NCBI GenBank assembly: GCA_008933995.1
Contig: WARS01000011.1
Span: 16,556,016-16,620,015 of the forward strand
Reading direction: 5' to 3'
DNA from: Datnioides undecimradiatus
Lineage: Eukaryota; Chordata; Actinopteri; Lobotiformes; Datnioididae
DNA: 64,000 bases
Of the stretch, positions 1 to 14,106 are shown piece after piece (position 1 is the first letter of the stretch; the number at the start of each line of letters is the position of its first letter). Under the pieces are notes generated by a model. That model worked only from the letters and a program-made list of their open reading frames with translations, did no database searches and was not told the origin of the DNA. The position numbers and the translations under genes were made by a program.

Positions 1-654
1 TCAATGCAAAGAGCTCAGAGCTCTCATCAGACCTTATTTCTCAACACCAGTTTCCAACCTCACTAATGCTCCTGTTGCTGAATGGGTACAGATTCGCTGC
101 AGCCGGGACCTAAATCTGATGGAAAGCCCTCTGCAATGAATTGGACGCTGTAAGCAGTGCATTAATGTTCACTGGTTTTGAGTGAGATGTTCGACAATCA
201 TAAATGTGTGGACTGTCCATATACTTCTGGCCTTTCACAGCCATCTGTCTGCAGACCTCAGTGAGCAAAAGCAACATGATATTATAAATCAGTGGGCTGA
301 GCCATTAGCAGACTGAGTCAAAAGCCCTGTGCTCAGTCAGGGTCTCTAATTTGCTTCAATAATATTTCAAATGACTTCAAGAGGATTAGTCAGACTTTGA
401 CTTTAGAACTAATTTCTGCTGAAGTAATTGGCTCAAATTGCCCGTCAGGGTGAAGAATTCAGAAAAGATCGGGACCAAGGTGACCCCGCGGTGCTAATGT
501 GTGTTCACAGTGATGATTTATCCTTCTGGTCAGCTACATGTTCCATTAACTGCGCTCATATTTCATTACCTCAACCTTTTGCTGTCACCAAAGCTGTTCT
601 TTTACAGGAGCAGCTTGCCATTGTGTAAAATATGCTTATTGAGCAATATGAGCA

Positions 655-985
655 GAGTGAGATTGATGCTATTCTGATAAATATGAAGCTATAACCATGA
701 GGCTAGCTTGTGTATGCAAAACTAGGCTAACCAGGCTGCAGCTTTGTATTTATAGGAATAATTAGACATCTGGGAAATGCACTTATTCCCTCACTGGCCA
801 AGAGCTAAATGAAAAAGTATTGATACCACTCAGATGTCTGCCTATTAAATATGAAGCTGGAGCATGAAGACGTTAGCTGGATGGAAATAGCGGGGAAAAG
901 GCCAGCCTGACCAACCTGAATCCAAAATCTACTAACCAGCATCTCTAACTCTTTGTATTTTGTTTATATAGGCAGATGTGAGAGT
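655..985. repeat. degenerate copy of a teleost foldback (MITE-like) repeat
   Basis: The stretch contains diverged versions of the hallmark blocks of a very common teleost repeat: a GGGAAAT..CTTATTC block near 774-790, a GATACCACTC..ATGTCTG block near 823-841, AATATGAAGCT near 847-857, then GGAAATAGCGGGGAAAAGGC. The same blocks, in opposite orientation, form the right arm of the better preserved copy at 34.77-35.18 kb. The 655-760 part looks like a second partial arm of the same family. The family name is not assigned. Confidence 0.5.
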
Positions 986-3900
986 TATCAATCAATTGTC
1001 TCAGGCTAAAACTCTGCAGGAATGTGCGTATGTCTCTTGAAAGCAATAAACTATTTCTTTAATGGACAAGTTTCCCAGTCAAGCCTTTCAATCCAAAGAT
1101 TATATCACTATTAACATCTTCTCATGTTGCTTTCTGACTTTGATTATATTTTCCCACACAGCTGAAACTTGTTTTTCCTCCCGACGTAGCCAGCTTCATT
1201 TTCCTTCTCAACAGCATCTTAAGCTAGTGATCCGGCTCCAAAGCCTGGAACGGATCAAAGCTGCCGTTACTGCATCAAACATCTTAACCCAACCAAATGA
1301 AAAATCAGGCATGTCATAAAAACCCATGTTTGCTCTTGCATGTTAGCATAATTGTGGTGTTATTTTATTTCATAGAGCACCGTTGCTTAGTGTTGGACGA
1401 AGCAACAGCAGCAGCAGCCTCGATCTCTCAGAGGCAAATGTTAATCACCATATCAAAGGTAAGGAAAGCCATCATGGATCCCTGCGGGCTGCCGTCCACG
1501 GACTTTGCCAAGCAGAACAACAGCGGGGCTTTTCTGCAGCTTTTCTTCCTCTGATTTTTCTCATCTAATAAAGCCAGAGCCCTGAGAGTCGATTAGCCAC
1601 GGCTCCATTTTAGCGTTAGCATCAGTCTCTGCCTCTGGCTTGGATCTGACTTTTCTCTCATTCTCACCATTTCACATTAACATCACCGACCAATTCTCAC
1701 ACGTAGTCTTTTCTCCTCCAAATAAAACACAAGAGCTTCTGCACGCACATTTGAGACCAAGACAGATTCGTCCTGCTTTTAGGTTTTTACTTATCACAAC
1801 ATCTGCTGCATGCTGCTGGCTTTGGTTCAGCCTCAAAGACTTTAGTGTCTCCGTTGCTTATCAGACACCAGCAGTGCGCTGAGGAGAGGGAGAGCATCTC
1901 ATTTCCTGCTTGGTTTAAAGTTTTTATGTTGGATTTTGACAACATTTCTTTCTTAGCCCGTAATAACACACTCACTCCCTCTTGGACAGCTCTCTTCCCA
2001 CAGTTTGATCACATTATCTTTCTCATGTTAGCTTTTCCCACTGTCTGCAGCTTATGCTTTACACTTAGGACAAAACTGTGAAGTGTAAAGTTGCTCTTTA
2101 TCAAATTAACTCATATTTTACTAAATGACAAATCTGAGGGATGAAGACATGCACGAGTGCTTTAAGCTGCACTTTCTCTCATAATGACTTAAAATTGAGA
2201 ACGAGAACGAGATAGTATAGGACTAGATTTCCATAAGAAGCTATGGTCCTAAATGTTCAGTCCACTTCTTAAAGTACGTGTCATAGTGATTTTATCATTT
2301 CTCACTTAAAGAAAAGGCTTAAATGCATTTTAGGGACATATTTAATTAATTTAATTGGCTCAAACAAAAGTGAAGCTCAGAGCCTTAAAGCATCTTCACA
2401 TGACCCGTTTCTTCTTTGTAGAGATGGAAACTGTATTATCAAAACACGCTTGCATGGAACCACAGGTGCCACCATGTCAACCAGGATTATAGTCTTTTAT
2501 ATCCAGACTTCATCTCCACACTTCCTTTCAGCGATGTGCCCTTTGAGCAAAACCTGAATGCGTCACCATTCTGGTTAAGGGGGAGAAGCTCTTGAAACCA
2601 ATCTCAGACGTCGTGGGTGGTGCAAAGTCTAGGGTGCAACATGAAACAATGAAGAACTTGTTTTGGTGGAACATTTGCATGCGGGGTGGCAAGCCCTGGC
2701 ACTAAAACTACTATATCCCTGCCAAACAATAGGTAACGGCTACGTTAGCAATCACTTTAGGTTCACTTGTTATGTTTTTGTGTCTAGTTCGCTAGTTTGG
2801 AGGTTGCAGGGACTTTGAAAACATCTGGATACTGTCTTCAGATGGTATGCGTATACCAACAGCCTACTTCCTGTGCATCAGCCTGCCTGCATTGTAACTT
2901 GAAATACTGTGTCAGACTGTTAAATTGCCTTTAATCTGGAGATTTGATTACAAATTGACGCAATATGCAGCTGGAATGACAAAGTATTTTAGAGCAACGA
3001 CACAGAGATTCTGCAAACCGGGCTGTAAATCTTAAACCCGATAATGTGTCCTCAGTGTAGATTCAGTCCAACAGAATCAATCTTCCCTCTCTTCTTCTCG
3101 TTCAACACATTTTTGATTTGCCTGTCATTCGCCGCAGGCTTGTACCCGCCTCACCATGCTAAATGAGACGCTGTCAAAGGCAAAGAAATGGTGCTGGAGC
3201 CACGCGGGGCTCAATCTGTCCTGGAAATGCATTTACCCCAAACCTGTGCAAAGCTCTAGAGCTCCACAGATAAGAATAACCTTCATCATTATGTTACAGC
3301 ATCATCTGTTAGGTGCCCGTTATTTGGAAATTCAAATGCCATCTTCTCCTTATACTTTGTGTCAGTATGTGATTAAACTCTTGTGGATGAGGCTGCATCT
3401 GTGTCTCAAGTCCAGTATTTTTATCCGAAAAGCTTTGTGTCTGATCTTTGCACAACATCCCCGCTCCCTTTGCCTCTACATGTCACCCCATGGCAGGTGA
3501 CTGATACTAAAAGTCTGTCTCTATAGCAACCAGCTGGGTTAAAGGACTCCATGTGTCTGAGTCTTTTTGTCCAGAGGTGACATCCTTTGTTGGGGAATGA
3601 AGCTTATATGTTTTAATGAAACTGTTCCTGCACCACAGACGCCTTCTTACTTCTCAAAACTCAACTTCAGTTCAACAAGACAGAAAAAACTCTTGTTTGC
3701 GTTACAGCTTATGCCACCTAAACACATCCATCAGAGCAGGTACATAATCGCCTCATAATGACATCCACTCAGCACTAAACCCCGTCTGGTGTCTGTGTCT
3801 CTGTTGTCTCTGAGCGCCTTATCACTTTCTCCTCATGGAAGTGAGAAGAGGCCGTCTGATCCCACCCCACTCACGCAGATTAACTGAGGCTTTTTAACCT

Positions 3901-4389
3901 TGTGGCGGTGTTAATCAGCCCTACGCTCTTCGCCAGGCACAGATCAGCGTGTAATCCGTTTAACCACAGGGGCGTCAGGCCTCAGCCAAAACCCACTTAG
4001 GGCTCTCCTGCCAACCACCACCTGAGAGCCCGCCAACACCCGACACTGCCCCCGTCGCCCCTGCGGCACATGTGCCAGTGTCAGTGGGCGCTGCCTCCTG
4101 CAGGTTCAGCTCCGCTCTTGCGTATGATTGCCACACAAGAGCACAATGTGCTCGTTGCAGAGTGCCGCCTCCTTGATTTCTTCACGGTGAAACAAATATT
4201 AAACATATATAGTATATAATATAGACAGTCACAGACGGTTATCATCAGACTCTGCAGTTCCTTTTAGCTCTATCAAGCATGTTAGCTCATTGTTTTGGTT
4301 TTCTGCCCCATGGCTTTACTGCTTGATTTAAATCTTTACAGTTTTTTGAGGTAGCAGTAGTAGTTTTGAACACCACATTGACTCGTAAT

Positions 4390-4720
4390 GACCCTTTTCA
4401 ACCCATGTCAAATACTGTTTTTGCTCTGTTTTGGTCTCTACCAACTCCTGAGGCAAGTATCTGACTGTAGGCTGCTGAATGCTACACAATGTTCACCAGC
4501 TAGTCGCTAACTTTTTAGAGCTTCTTTCACTGAAAACAACTGTCAGCAATGCTAAAAGAGTGAATCCATTTAGAAGAGTTGCACTCAGGACAGCTAACAA
4601 TAATCAGAAACTTACTACAAAGCTCATATTTTCTATATAGTGTCCACTGTGGGACTCATATTAATCAAGTATCCAGAAACACAACTTCAGATGGAGGCTA
4701 ACGCAGCTTTGAGTCTTCAA
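4390..4720. repeat. possible dispersed teleost repeat
   Basis: The block around 4465-4520 (GCTGAATGCTACACAATG, then TTCACCAGCTAGTCGCTAAC) resembles a repeat I recall from many teleost introns. Boundaries and family are uncertain because I can compare only from memory. It carries no open reading frame of note. Confidence 0.3.
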
Positions 4721-7700
4721 GATGCATAGAAAGGCAGCACTTTGTTGACACGTTTGCCATAACAACTTTATACCGTCATCATGTCAGTGTTGTGTTGTTC
4801 TTTGTTCCTCTGCTGCTTCCAAAGCGTTCCAAAAAAATCAATTAATGCTGCTTTAAAGTCAAGATATTTCATGTTTGTTTGCTTGTTTGCAACTATACAG
4901 AACACCCCATATCTCTATCTGAACATCTTCTGACTGCACTGTACTCTAAACACAATCGTTTTTGCAGGCCAACGCTTTGATGCAGATGCTCCAACCTAAA
5001 ACAAGTGAACGTGGCAAAATGTGTGATGACAACTAGACTTGTCTGCATCGTAGCAGAGAGGCGTCACGGTGCCAAAAGCCACACTGAGAGCCGTCTAGCC
5101 CTGCCCAGTGCCCAGCATGCCCCAGGGCACAGACAGAAGGAGCCACGCTGTCTCCTGGGATCTGAAATAGGTCATGTCTGCTCCCCCCTGACTGCAACAT
5201 GTAGTTCTTACCGTGAAATAAAAGGTAAAGATGCATACCTCAGAGTTTAGCTCCTGTGTACTGTTCAAAGCACATACAGATTTCACAAGTATAATGCCAA
5301 TATATGTGATTTTGCACGCTAGACGTACTTGAGCTGGATTTGCACAGATCAAACCCTTAATGAATTCTGCACTGCACATACCCAGAAGGGCGCTGCGGTT
5401 TCCAGAAAATACATATCTTCAATTTCTCCGGCTTTTGGCTGACTTTTGTTGTCGTAATGTAGCGCATGCACGCAATTGCACATTTTTTCCCTTTCCATGT
5501 GCAATATTTCCTCTCCACAAGCATGAATATCACTGCTTTCTGTTGGCCAAGAATTTATGGAGGTTTCTGTTCTACATTTGGGAATAGATCCTGAAACAGT
5601 GCGGCCGTTTTGGCAGAGAACCATTGGACGAATATAGTTATTTATATTTTTATTTATTTGTTAAATAATGTCTGTGCAGTCAGAGTTGCAGCCCTGCAAC
5701 TAAAACAGCCTTTAATCGCAGCCTTGCTCCAGGACACTTCAGCAGGGTGGCAGGTAATGCTTTTATAATGGTCGGCAACAGCCACTGCAGGCTGTTTGTA
5801 GAAAGTTTGTACGTGCAGGTTATTTACCTAAGCACAGATGCCAGTGAAGTCCACGCTTGCAACTATTTCTTTTATTACTTTTTGGCGGTTTAATTTATCT
5901 CGTTCGTGAAATAATAACATGAATTGTCATAAGAAAACGACTTTGTAAGATTCATGACAGTGGAGCAAAACATACACACGTCTCTCTGTGGGGTCAGTTG
6001 GACAAATATTGCACCAAGTGATTTTAAAGTGAAATTCTTGTTGGTGCAGGGGAACTAGAAAAGAAACTGCCCACATTGGCGGGCGTTGATAAGACTGAAC
6101 TACACGTTTATAAGTCCGGTTTGATTTGTTGATCATTGTTGAGTTCTGCAATCACTCAGCTGCTGCAGTCAAGACGCCGCGTATACACGCTGGCATGGCG
6201 CTCCTGAATGTGATGAGCATCATAAGTAACAACAAAAGCGACCTTTTGTTTTCTGGGGTAGTGGGTTGATTATATTGTTGAAAATGAAGATATTGGCATT
6301 TCAAAACCGTCGCAGCAGTAGATATCTGTGCCTGTGGGTTGGTAAATGTAGAAACGTCTTACAGCTGCTTAAATAGGCTCAAACAGGCTTCTTCTGTTGA
6401 TCCATAGTTTGCATGACAGACACTCTCTCAACAGCAAACTTCAGTTAGTGTGGTTTAGCGCTGTAATTTGTTAATGTGGTCCCCTCGTCTGCCTGCTTGT
6501 GTGAGAAGATACACTGGGATTACAAAGCTAATGTGTTTTACTTCACTGATACCGGGGGAGACTCTTTTCCTGTCCAGCCGCAGACTCGGGTTGCCGAGCA
6601 GAGGGCGATAAACAGATGTCAGCCTCTGGACCATTAAGGCAAGACTCTCGTTACCTCAGGTGACTCAGCGGCAGCGTGTGTGTTTTCTAAATTCTTCGAC
6701 TTTGCCGCACTGACTCCCCTTCATTGTGCTGGTGAAATCGAATTGTGCTGTGAATTGAGTTTGTGTGGCCAAAAAACAGACAGCATGTACAACATGTGGG
6801 AAAGCCTTAAAACTTCTCTGTATCGGGTGGAAAGTTAATGATTTTCATATCAAGTCAAAACATAAAACACCTCATCTGTCAAGTAATTATAATTCATTTC
6901 CTAACCCAAGAACCCTACTTAGGATATATTACAATATACCATAAGCAGCTTCAAGAGGTAGCCAGTATGTAGAGATATCATGAAACGTTTTTATCCTTTG
7001 ACATTAATTAAAATGACAGATGGAGGTCAGCTTTGGGTGTGTAATCATGATATGTTTGCACATTATCAGGCCCAGCTATCAGACTGCCTTATCCACTTAA
7101 TCTAATTATACAGACAGCATATTTATTTCACAGACGACGTGAATGTCTCAGTGTCTCAGTGATTATATCAGGTACTTCTAAGAAAGAAACCAGATTAGAG
7201 GAGCGATTGATGTTCCTAAAAAAGCATAAAAAATGAAATGCACACACATCTCTGCCGACTTTCCAAACCTGTGCAGGAGCTCTGACGGTGCAGCGGGATG
7301 TAAGAATTCACCCCTCAGGGACCGAAGAGGTTCAGAGAGAAACTCTCATCCAACCCACCTCAAGCAGCCCTTAATCCAGCTGCACGGACGTGAGGATGAT
7401 ACCAATGCGTGAAACTGCAAAGAGGTATTCATTTTTCATTCAAGCCTCAACAACAGCAGTGTGCAGGCAGCCTCGAGGACCTCGAATAAACCCGTACCAA
7501 CATTGGATGTGAAGAAGTTCTGGAGATGTAAAGTGCTGTTCACTTTGTGTTAATAGAAACGCAGATATAATGACTTTAAGCAACTGTTCCGGTGAAACAA
7601 AGATGCATTTGATACTTGTCCAAGAGTAAACCATCGTGTTTGTGTTTCATGATCATGAAAAAATACGCTGGTTGCAGGGAAACTGATGTTTTGACTGAAA

Positions 7701-8913
7701 CTCAAATCCTCTCTTCACCTGCGCACGAAATCATTGGCTCGTCTTTGGCGCTTATGAGGACATCTACATCAGTTTTGTGGGAAATTAGCTTAACTTAATT
7801 TAACTGTACCTATTTTAGGATTAACTGTACTTACCTCATCCCTTTATGTTGATCTTAAACAGTAATGCTCCCCTAAAATTCAGCAGTTTAACTTGTGGGA
7901 ACCATTTTTTGTCACCAAACCAGAGACTGAATGCGTGATGTGACTCAGGAGTCTGTTTCAGTAATTAGATTTTTTAATTACTTCCACGAAAGATTTTACC
8001 CTAACCTTAAGCCTAACACCAACAAATGAAGTTTAGTATTTCTGAGTGATTCAGGAAAAGCAGGCAGGACATTGACAACCGGAGAACTGGATGCTAACCT
8101 AGGTGCCACAAAGTGCAAATGAATCTCAGCTCAAAAAGTTGAAAACTGATTGGATGCAGGTTTGAAACCACGTTTGGGTTTTAATGTGATTTGTGTATTG
8201 GTAAACTGGTACAATTTATGACCACTGATGTGATCTGAAAGGCTTAAAAAGACATTTTTCATTGCATCTGGACTGAAAATTAAACTTAACCTCATCATAA
8301 CCACAACCCAAGTTTTAATTTGTTTGCTTCAGGGGACTTCAGCTTCGTCCCCTACGTGGGAAGTAAGTCCCCGCAGTGTGACTCACAGAAATGCGGCAGG
8401 CCAAGTCATATTTGAATGAAGGGAAAATGACTGCGTTGAAGGTTTAGGAGAGTGAAACGAGCACAAGAAAAGTGGAAACAGCAGGGTACAATGAGGAGCG
8501 TTACTGGCTGGGCAGAAATGTTCACTTTGTTATGGGTTATAGATAAAAAATGCAATAAATACGTTTGCATGCTTTAGCTCATTTGCTACAAATACCTTAC
8601 GCTCAGCGTCACACTTAATTTTGCAAACAGTGCTGTTGTGCTGCAGGTTTAAGCTGAGATCTGTTTCCCTCCATTTCTGTCTTGAATCTCAGGATCTTGA
8701 ATCTCAGAGTTGCAAACTGTGTGACACCCTGATGGTCCAGATGAATACCGTACAGCCAAAATGTCCCCTGTTCAGCATTGGCTGGAGGCTTTTGTTGAAA
8801 ATCTTAAACTCTATGTGTTCAACAGTTGTCAGATAAGATGTTAAGTATGAATAATTTGCTGTTAAAGAGCTAAAACCTGCAACAACAAAGATCATCTCCA
8901 GTTACTCTGTTAC

Positions 8914-11900
8914 CTTGCACTTCCGTCCGTCCACCGTCTCCTCGTCGAATTCTTCCCCGATGTGGAAGTTGATCTCGGTGGTGCGCACGCTGGTGGATGT
9001 CTTGATGTAAAACTGCTCGCCGTCCTGACGGATCTCCACGTGGGGGTTGGAGGCCGCTGCCACAGCCACCTTCCTCAGCATGGTGTTCACTCCTGACCGG
9101 GAACAGCCAGGGAAACAAGACGTGGAGACACGGGTCACCATTTCAACAAGATTAATTTAGTTATTAAAGGGGCAATTAGTGTGATGTTTCACTGCCTCAT
9201 AATAGAAAATGGCGGGGGGGGGGGCGTTTCAGGGTTGTTGATCACGACAGCATGACTCAGTAATTACAACATGCTGGCTTTTCTGCCGCTTTGCTCATTT
9301 TTAAAAAATGTTTTTTATTTGAAAATGATCCAAAAAGACAATTTCGTTATTATCCTCAGTTTCAGTCATATGCATGTTGATAATTTCCTGTTTTTATCAG
9401 AAATGCAGTTCTATGACCGCTCTAACTGGTGATCAAATGCAGTAAAAATGATTTTTCTGTCCTTGCAGGCCACAACTGAAGGAGCCTATTGCTTCCCACG
9501 TTAACAAGAGTCATAAATTGCTGAATATCCCCCCAAAAAAATCAACTTTGATAATGAGGAAGGAAGAAAAGAGGAAAGGATGGGCATCACTCAGAGGTAA
9601 ATCTGTGCTAAAAAAAAAGCTGAGATATGCATGAGAAAATGTGCAAAAGCGGCTGGATTTCAGTTTGTGGAGTGCGTTTCTTTCGTTTTATCAGAATCGT
9701 GATGTATACATTGGATAACAAGTGACTTCTTTTTGTTCAAATTCACCACAAAACACCTCACAGCGCTCTCTGCTGTCTCACTTTGCTGCCTTAGCCTCGA
9801 CCCCACCCAGCCTCCAGGCCCTCATGCCAACTCCTATCAGACTCTGGACCTTAAATATAGACGCGTGCACCGGCTGCACGTCTCCTTGCATTTCTGTGCA
9901 CGGCGCACAGGAACATCTCTGAGCTCGGATTTTAATCGAGAACGACAGAAATGTAGAAGTTTTGGAATTAAAAACACTCAACCTCAACTATTTCTCAAAA
10001 CTGAGAGAAATCAGTGGTATCTTGGCACCGGAGTCTGTGTGAGGGAGTAGTCGCCCGTGTCCAGAGGAAAAACATGAACTCTTGAGGATGTCAGAGCTGA
10101 TCGGCGCTGGCTTTTCCTTTTGTCTTGAGGCTGCAGGAGTAGTGATCCTGCATGTGGCACTGTTCGGGGCTTGTGGCAACAGTTTGGCACGCCTGGATTG
10201 ACGCTGCATGGCCATCTGGCTTTATGTCCGGCCAAAGCCCTGGATCTTTTAATATATTGGCTCCTACAAACCCCCGGAAACAACTAAATATATAGAAAGC
10301 CAATATTTTTTCAAACAACATCGAATATTTACTTTTTGTGACGTTTTCGGGGGAATTTCCACAAGAGTTTAGCCTTAATTACTTCTGAGAGATCCTCCTC
10401 ACTCCCACAAGCCTCTGTGGTGTTTCTTGGTCCACACCCAGGCATAAAAACATATTAATTTGACAGCTCACACTCGACCCCACCCATGATCTGAAGGATC
10501 ACGCCATGTGTTTTCATAGCATTAAACATGCATGAGCATCAGTGAGCGAAGCCGTCTGGCCCTGATTCTTAAAAATGGGCATATTAATGTTAAATTGAAT
10601 TTGCTTACATTTTAAATATTACCCGTTTTTATGCATCATGTATGACCAAAGTAACAGCCGAAGGACTGTAATTACGAGTAGGCGATATAACGGAGTTCAT
10701 GCTCCAAAAGAAACCTGGGGCGAGGCAGAGAAAGGTTAGTAGAGACCGTTTCCTACCAACCAAGTCTTCTAAAGATCCCAGTGCTCAAATTTAAACTACA
10801 ACAGTTCATTAATGTCTTTGCAATGCCCCCATTAACTCAAGTATGTCTTAAATAATCCACATTTTGGCTCAGTGGTGAAATTGCACTTGAAGCACGCGGT
10901 ATTTTTACATGCTTTGATCAAATGCAGCCCTCAATTAGCAAACTGTGAGCCTGATCACTTCGTACAGCTCTGTTCACCCAGCATGCTCCTATGCACACTC
11001 GATACAACAATCCCCTCCTACTGTAGGGAAACCTCAGACTCTACAGATGATTATGAAGATGTTGATGGACAGTGGCGGCCCCGCAGCGCTGGAATCCACG
11101 GTAGCTGCCCATCGCAGCTCGCCGCTGAGCGAACCCTTATGTGAGAGCGAACGAGTGATCGGCTCCGGCAGATGCAGATAATGTGCTCATGAATGGATGA
11201 AGTGCTAAAGTCAGACAGTGACTGATTTCTCCTTGGACATACAATCCAGTGTGGAGGGCGGGGGGGGGTAGTTGCCTTATGGATGCTGTGTCTAAAACAA
11301 AACATGAGAGCGGCTGTTGAGGGGTTTTTGTCTTTTTCTTGGTGACCACCCTCCGTTATTAAAAATTAATTTACAGCTTTTAGTTAATTTAGTGGATTCA
11401 GTTGACCTTCATCATCCAAATCCAGTAAAAAAACACCAAAACCAACACAGCATCAGTCTTTCTCTCAGTACTTTCCAACTTCCTTGCTCTGTCTCCACTG
11501 TGCTCAGCCCCAAACCCACTCATTCCTGCTAAAAGCATAACTCTTTAATATCAGGTCACTAATATAAGCATCATTATTTAAAATATGTTTTGTCATTTCT
11601 TATAACAGTCGGGCACTGTTGTTTTTTTTTAGAGAATTATACCAGTGGGCGTTTGCCTGGGACTATTTTCAGCTGTGGATGGATACTCATTTGGTATTTA
11701 CGGCAGCAGGACAGTGTGTTTGGGCTTGAAAATAAGCCGCAGTGCCCAGGTTCGTCTGGCACAGAGGAATAATCTAATTAGTTGGGTGAATTCATGTTTG
11801 TTTTGCGCTTTTTCATTGGATTTGTTGACAACGTGAAAAAGCCCCATCCTTTGCTGTCAGTGCATCATGGCAGGCAGGAGGGTTTAAAGAGAGATTGCAG

Positions 11901-12789
11901 CAGCAGAGCAGCAGAGACTTTCAGAGCCAATTATGCAGAGAAAACGTTCACCGTTAACTCCTGCAGCGATGCACAAACAAATAAAGTGTCAGTTGTTTCA
12001 GTTTTGCAGCTCGCCCGACTGCTTAAACTTAACTAACCACTAGGCTCTTCACGCCTAAAAAGTTCAGTTTGCTGTCAACAGCTCCTGGAGAGTTTGCAAA
12101 GCAGCTCCCCGCGCTCGCCGTGGGACTTCTACATTATTCTAAAGACACGCAGCCTCTTTTAAGCTCTGTCCCGTCTGTTTGAGCAGCCCCGGCGTGACGA
12201 AAACGCTGCAGCACAATTGAATGACCTAGTTAAACTGGTCCAAACCTAAACCATCAACATCATCAGTTCAGACTTAAGACGGGTGAAAAAAGAATGAAAG
12301 AAGATAGGACACAAGAGAATAGCACTGGGCTCCGGAGACCTCCCCTGGCATCGCTAATGCATGCCCTACTTAAATGCTTAACATGAATAATGTTGTACCC
12401 CCCCCTTTCTCCCTTTCCTCCTCTCTTCATATAACAATACCACGTCTGTTTGGGCTGGAATTCAGCATCCAGTGTTTCATATCTCCTGTAAAGCCGAGGG
12501 ATTTCCCTGCAGCAGCATCTCCCCGTAGATCTCTGCCCTCTTTTTCCCAGGGAGCTCCTCCGAACAATACGATGTTGTTGGAAGTCGGGCATGCCGTTCT
12601 CAAAGAACAAGAAAAGCCTTTTTCTATATGGACATGATGGATAGTCAGCCTCACGCCGGGATGCAGCGCTGGCTTGCAGAGGGGGAGAGAGGAGAGGGAG
12701 GGAAAAACAGAGGGCTTACCCAGGGCTTTGAGAAGTTCATCAAAATTCTCACTCCTCTTCATCTTCCAGGTGCCGGCAAAGTTGGGCAT
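8914..12789 (-). CDS. crabp1: cellular retinoic acid-binding protein 1, exons 1 and 2 (partial gene)
   Basis: Minus strand. Exon 1 coding part is 12720-12789 and exon 2 is 9092-8914. Exon 1 encodes [19 protein letters not shown] and ends in phase 1 before GTAAGC. Exon 2 is 179 bp, the standard size of this exon in the family, and encodes the [31 protein letters not shown] and [10 protein letters not shown] segments before GTAACA. CRABP1 is a small cytosolic beta-barrel protein of about 137 residues that binds all-trans retinoic acid and controls its availability and breakdown. The two exons give about the first 83 residues: the helix-turn-helix lid and the first strands. The arginines and tyrosine that grip the ligand carboxylate lie in exons 3-4, which are not in the window. 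Intron 1 is about 3.6 kb and intron 2 exceeds 8.9 kb. The identity is secure; which teleost paralogue (a or b) is not. Confidence 0.93.
9093..12719 (-). other. crabp1: crabp1 intron 1
   Basis: Bounded by a GTAAGC donor just below 12720 and a CAG acceptor at 9093-9095, both read on the minus strand. It holds an 11-base G run at 9214-9224, a 9-base G run at 11260-11268 and short open frames with no recognisable family. I see no other gene or known repeat in it. Confidence 0.8.
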
Positions 12790-13067
12790 GTCTGCTGAGG
12801 CTGAGTGCGAGGGCTGCCGAAGGAACCTGTTCCACGCTCTGATGCCTCTCTGCCTCTTGTCCCTCTCTGACTCTTGCTCACCCTCCTCCTCCTTCCCTGT
12901 GCTCCTGTCTCCTCTGCTCTGGGCTCAACCTTGCCTTCGCGCCGCTACACCCACGTGTGTGCGTCTCTGGGTTTCTTTTATATCTTTATATTTTGTTTTT
13001 CTGCTCCTCACACACTCTTTCCTCGTCCCTGTGTCTCGGCGTGCTGGCAGCAATCTGGTCTTCAGCT

Positions 13068-13075
13068 CCTTTATA
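13068..13075 (-). promoter_or_regulatory. crabp1: candidate TATA box of crabp1
   Basis: Minus-strand TATAAAGG stands about 280 bp upstream of the crabp1 start codon at 12789. Used as a TATA box it would place transcription initiation near 13040 and give a 5' UTR of about 250 nt. No transcript evidence is available from the sequence. Confidence 0.4.
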
Positions 13076-14085
13076 GCTCCTGTCTTTAATGGGAGTCAGA
13101 GGAGGTCCCTCCCCCTGAAAGCTCTGTCCCATTAATACAGTAGAGCAAGACTGACGTGTCCACTTTCTCTAAACTCATTCTTGTGGATGGTGCTGCAGTT
13201 TGCTTACAACGTGATTATGAAAATGAATGAATATTTAAAAATGTGGATATTGGCTTCCATAACTGTTGTCATCTTTTTTTAAATAAATAAAGTAAATATT
13301 TTAAATATTTATGTTGCTTTTGTTCAAAATTGTAAGTTCTGGGAATAAAGTCTGTTGCTCTGATGACTTTTACTTAAGACGACATGTCTTCCTTCTAGCT
13401 CATCGAACACTGCCTGCTTTAGACAGCAAATATTCAATGTTATACTTATTTTATTATCGTCTGGTCTGTTTCCACTGCATTTTCACTAAACAAGGGCAAG
13501 ATATCAAAACTTAATGAAGCAAAACTAATCTGAACCACACGTCAGTCACAGAGCTGCTTTGTTCCACCAGTTATTCGTCTTCTAGGTGTTTTTAAATGTT
13601 TGATTCCTCTGCATTAACAAAGAATTGTGTTTTTATTCCATGTTTTAGAAAGTTGGATCGTCCGGGAAACTTTGCCCCCTCTGAGTTAGCAGTAAGCATC
13701 CAGCTGCGACACTAAGAGAGAGTTTGTTGTTTCTTGAGGCGCTCTCTTGGTTTTCTGCTTTGCTTTTTATTCTGATTCGTTCTGCATTTTTGACCAAATA
13801 GCTGCGAGATATTAGAGCGAAACTTTGAACAAAGTCGCCTCAACAGACAACAACAAAGAGCTTTGTTTTGTATTGTATGAATTATGCATTAGTCTGTATT
13901 ATTAAAGTCACACCGGTTTGGCAAATGGCTCTTGCAAAGTGTAGTTAGTTACAGTGTTAATTATTAAGTATGGCGCTATAATAAAACTGCAGCTGAGGTG
14001 TCTCACCCTCAAACCCACTAGATGCACTGCATGACATAATGTTATGAATATTTTTATCATTGTTCATGCATAATAACTTAATTTA

Positions 14086-14106
14086 TATAATAATAATAAT
14101 AATAAT
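14086..14106. repeat. (AAT)n microsatellite
   Basis: About seven perfect AAT units in the crabp1-wdr61 intergenic region. Confidence 0.85.

Larger units (their letters stand above)
1..8913. other. long stretch without coding exons, presumed crabp1 intron 2
   Basis: On the minus strand this lies downstream of crabp1 exon 2. I searched for the reverse complement of exon 3 (the TWENENK and CTQTLLEGDG region) and exon 4 (the CTRIYVRE end) and did not find either. I therefore read this stretch as intron 2 running off the left edge. Short open frames here show no recognisable family. It contains one recognisable dispersed repeat near 0.66-0.99 kb and a weaker one near 4.4-4.7 kb. Otherwise I see nothing I can name. 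Confidence 0.55.

Noticed and set aside
9214-9224. G-run considered as a G-quadruplex site
   Set aside because: A single G11 run without neighbouring G tracts can form only unusual structures; it is more simply a mononucleotide tract in an intron.
12674-13135. A 153-codon plus-strand open frame with a hydrophobic stretch
   Set aside because: It overlaps crabp1 exon 1 and its 5' UTR in antisense; composition follows the pyrimidine-rich leader and no family is recognisable.
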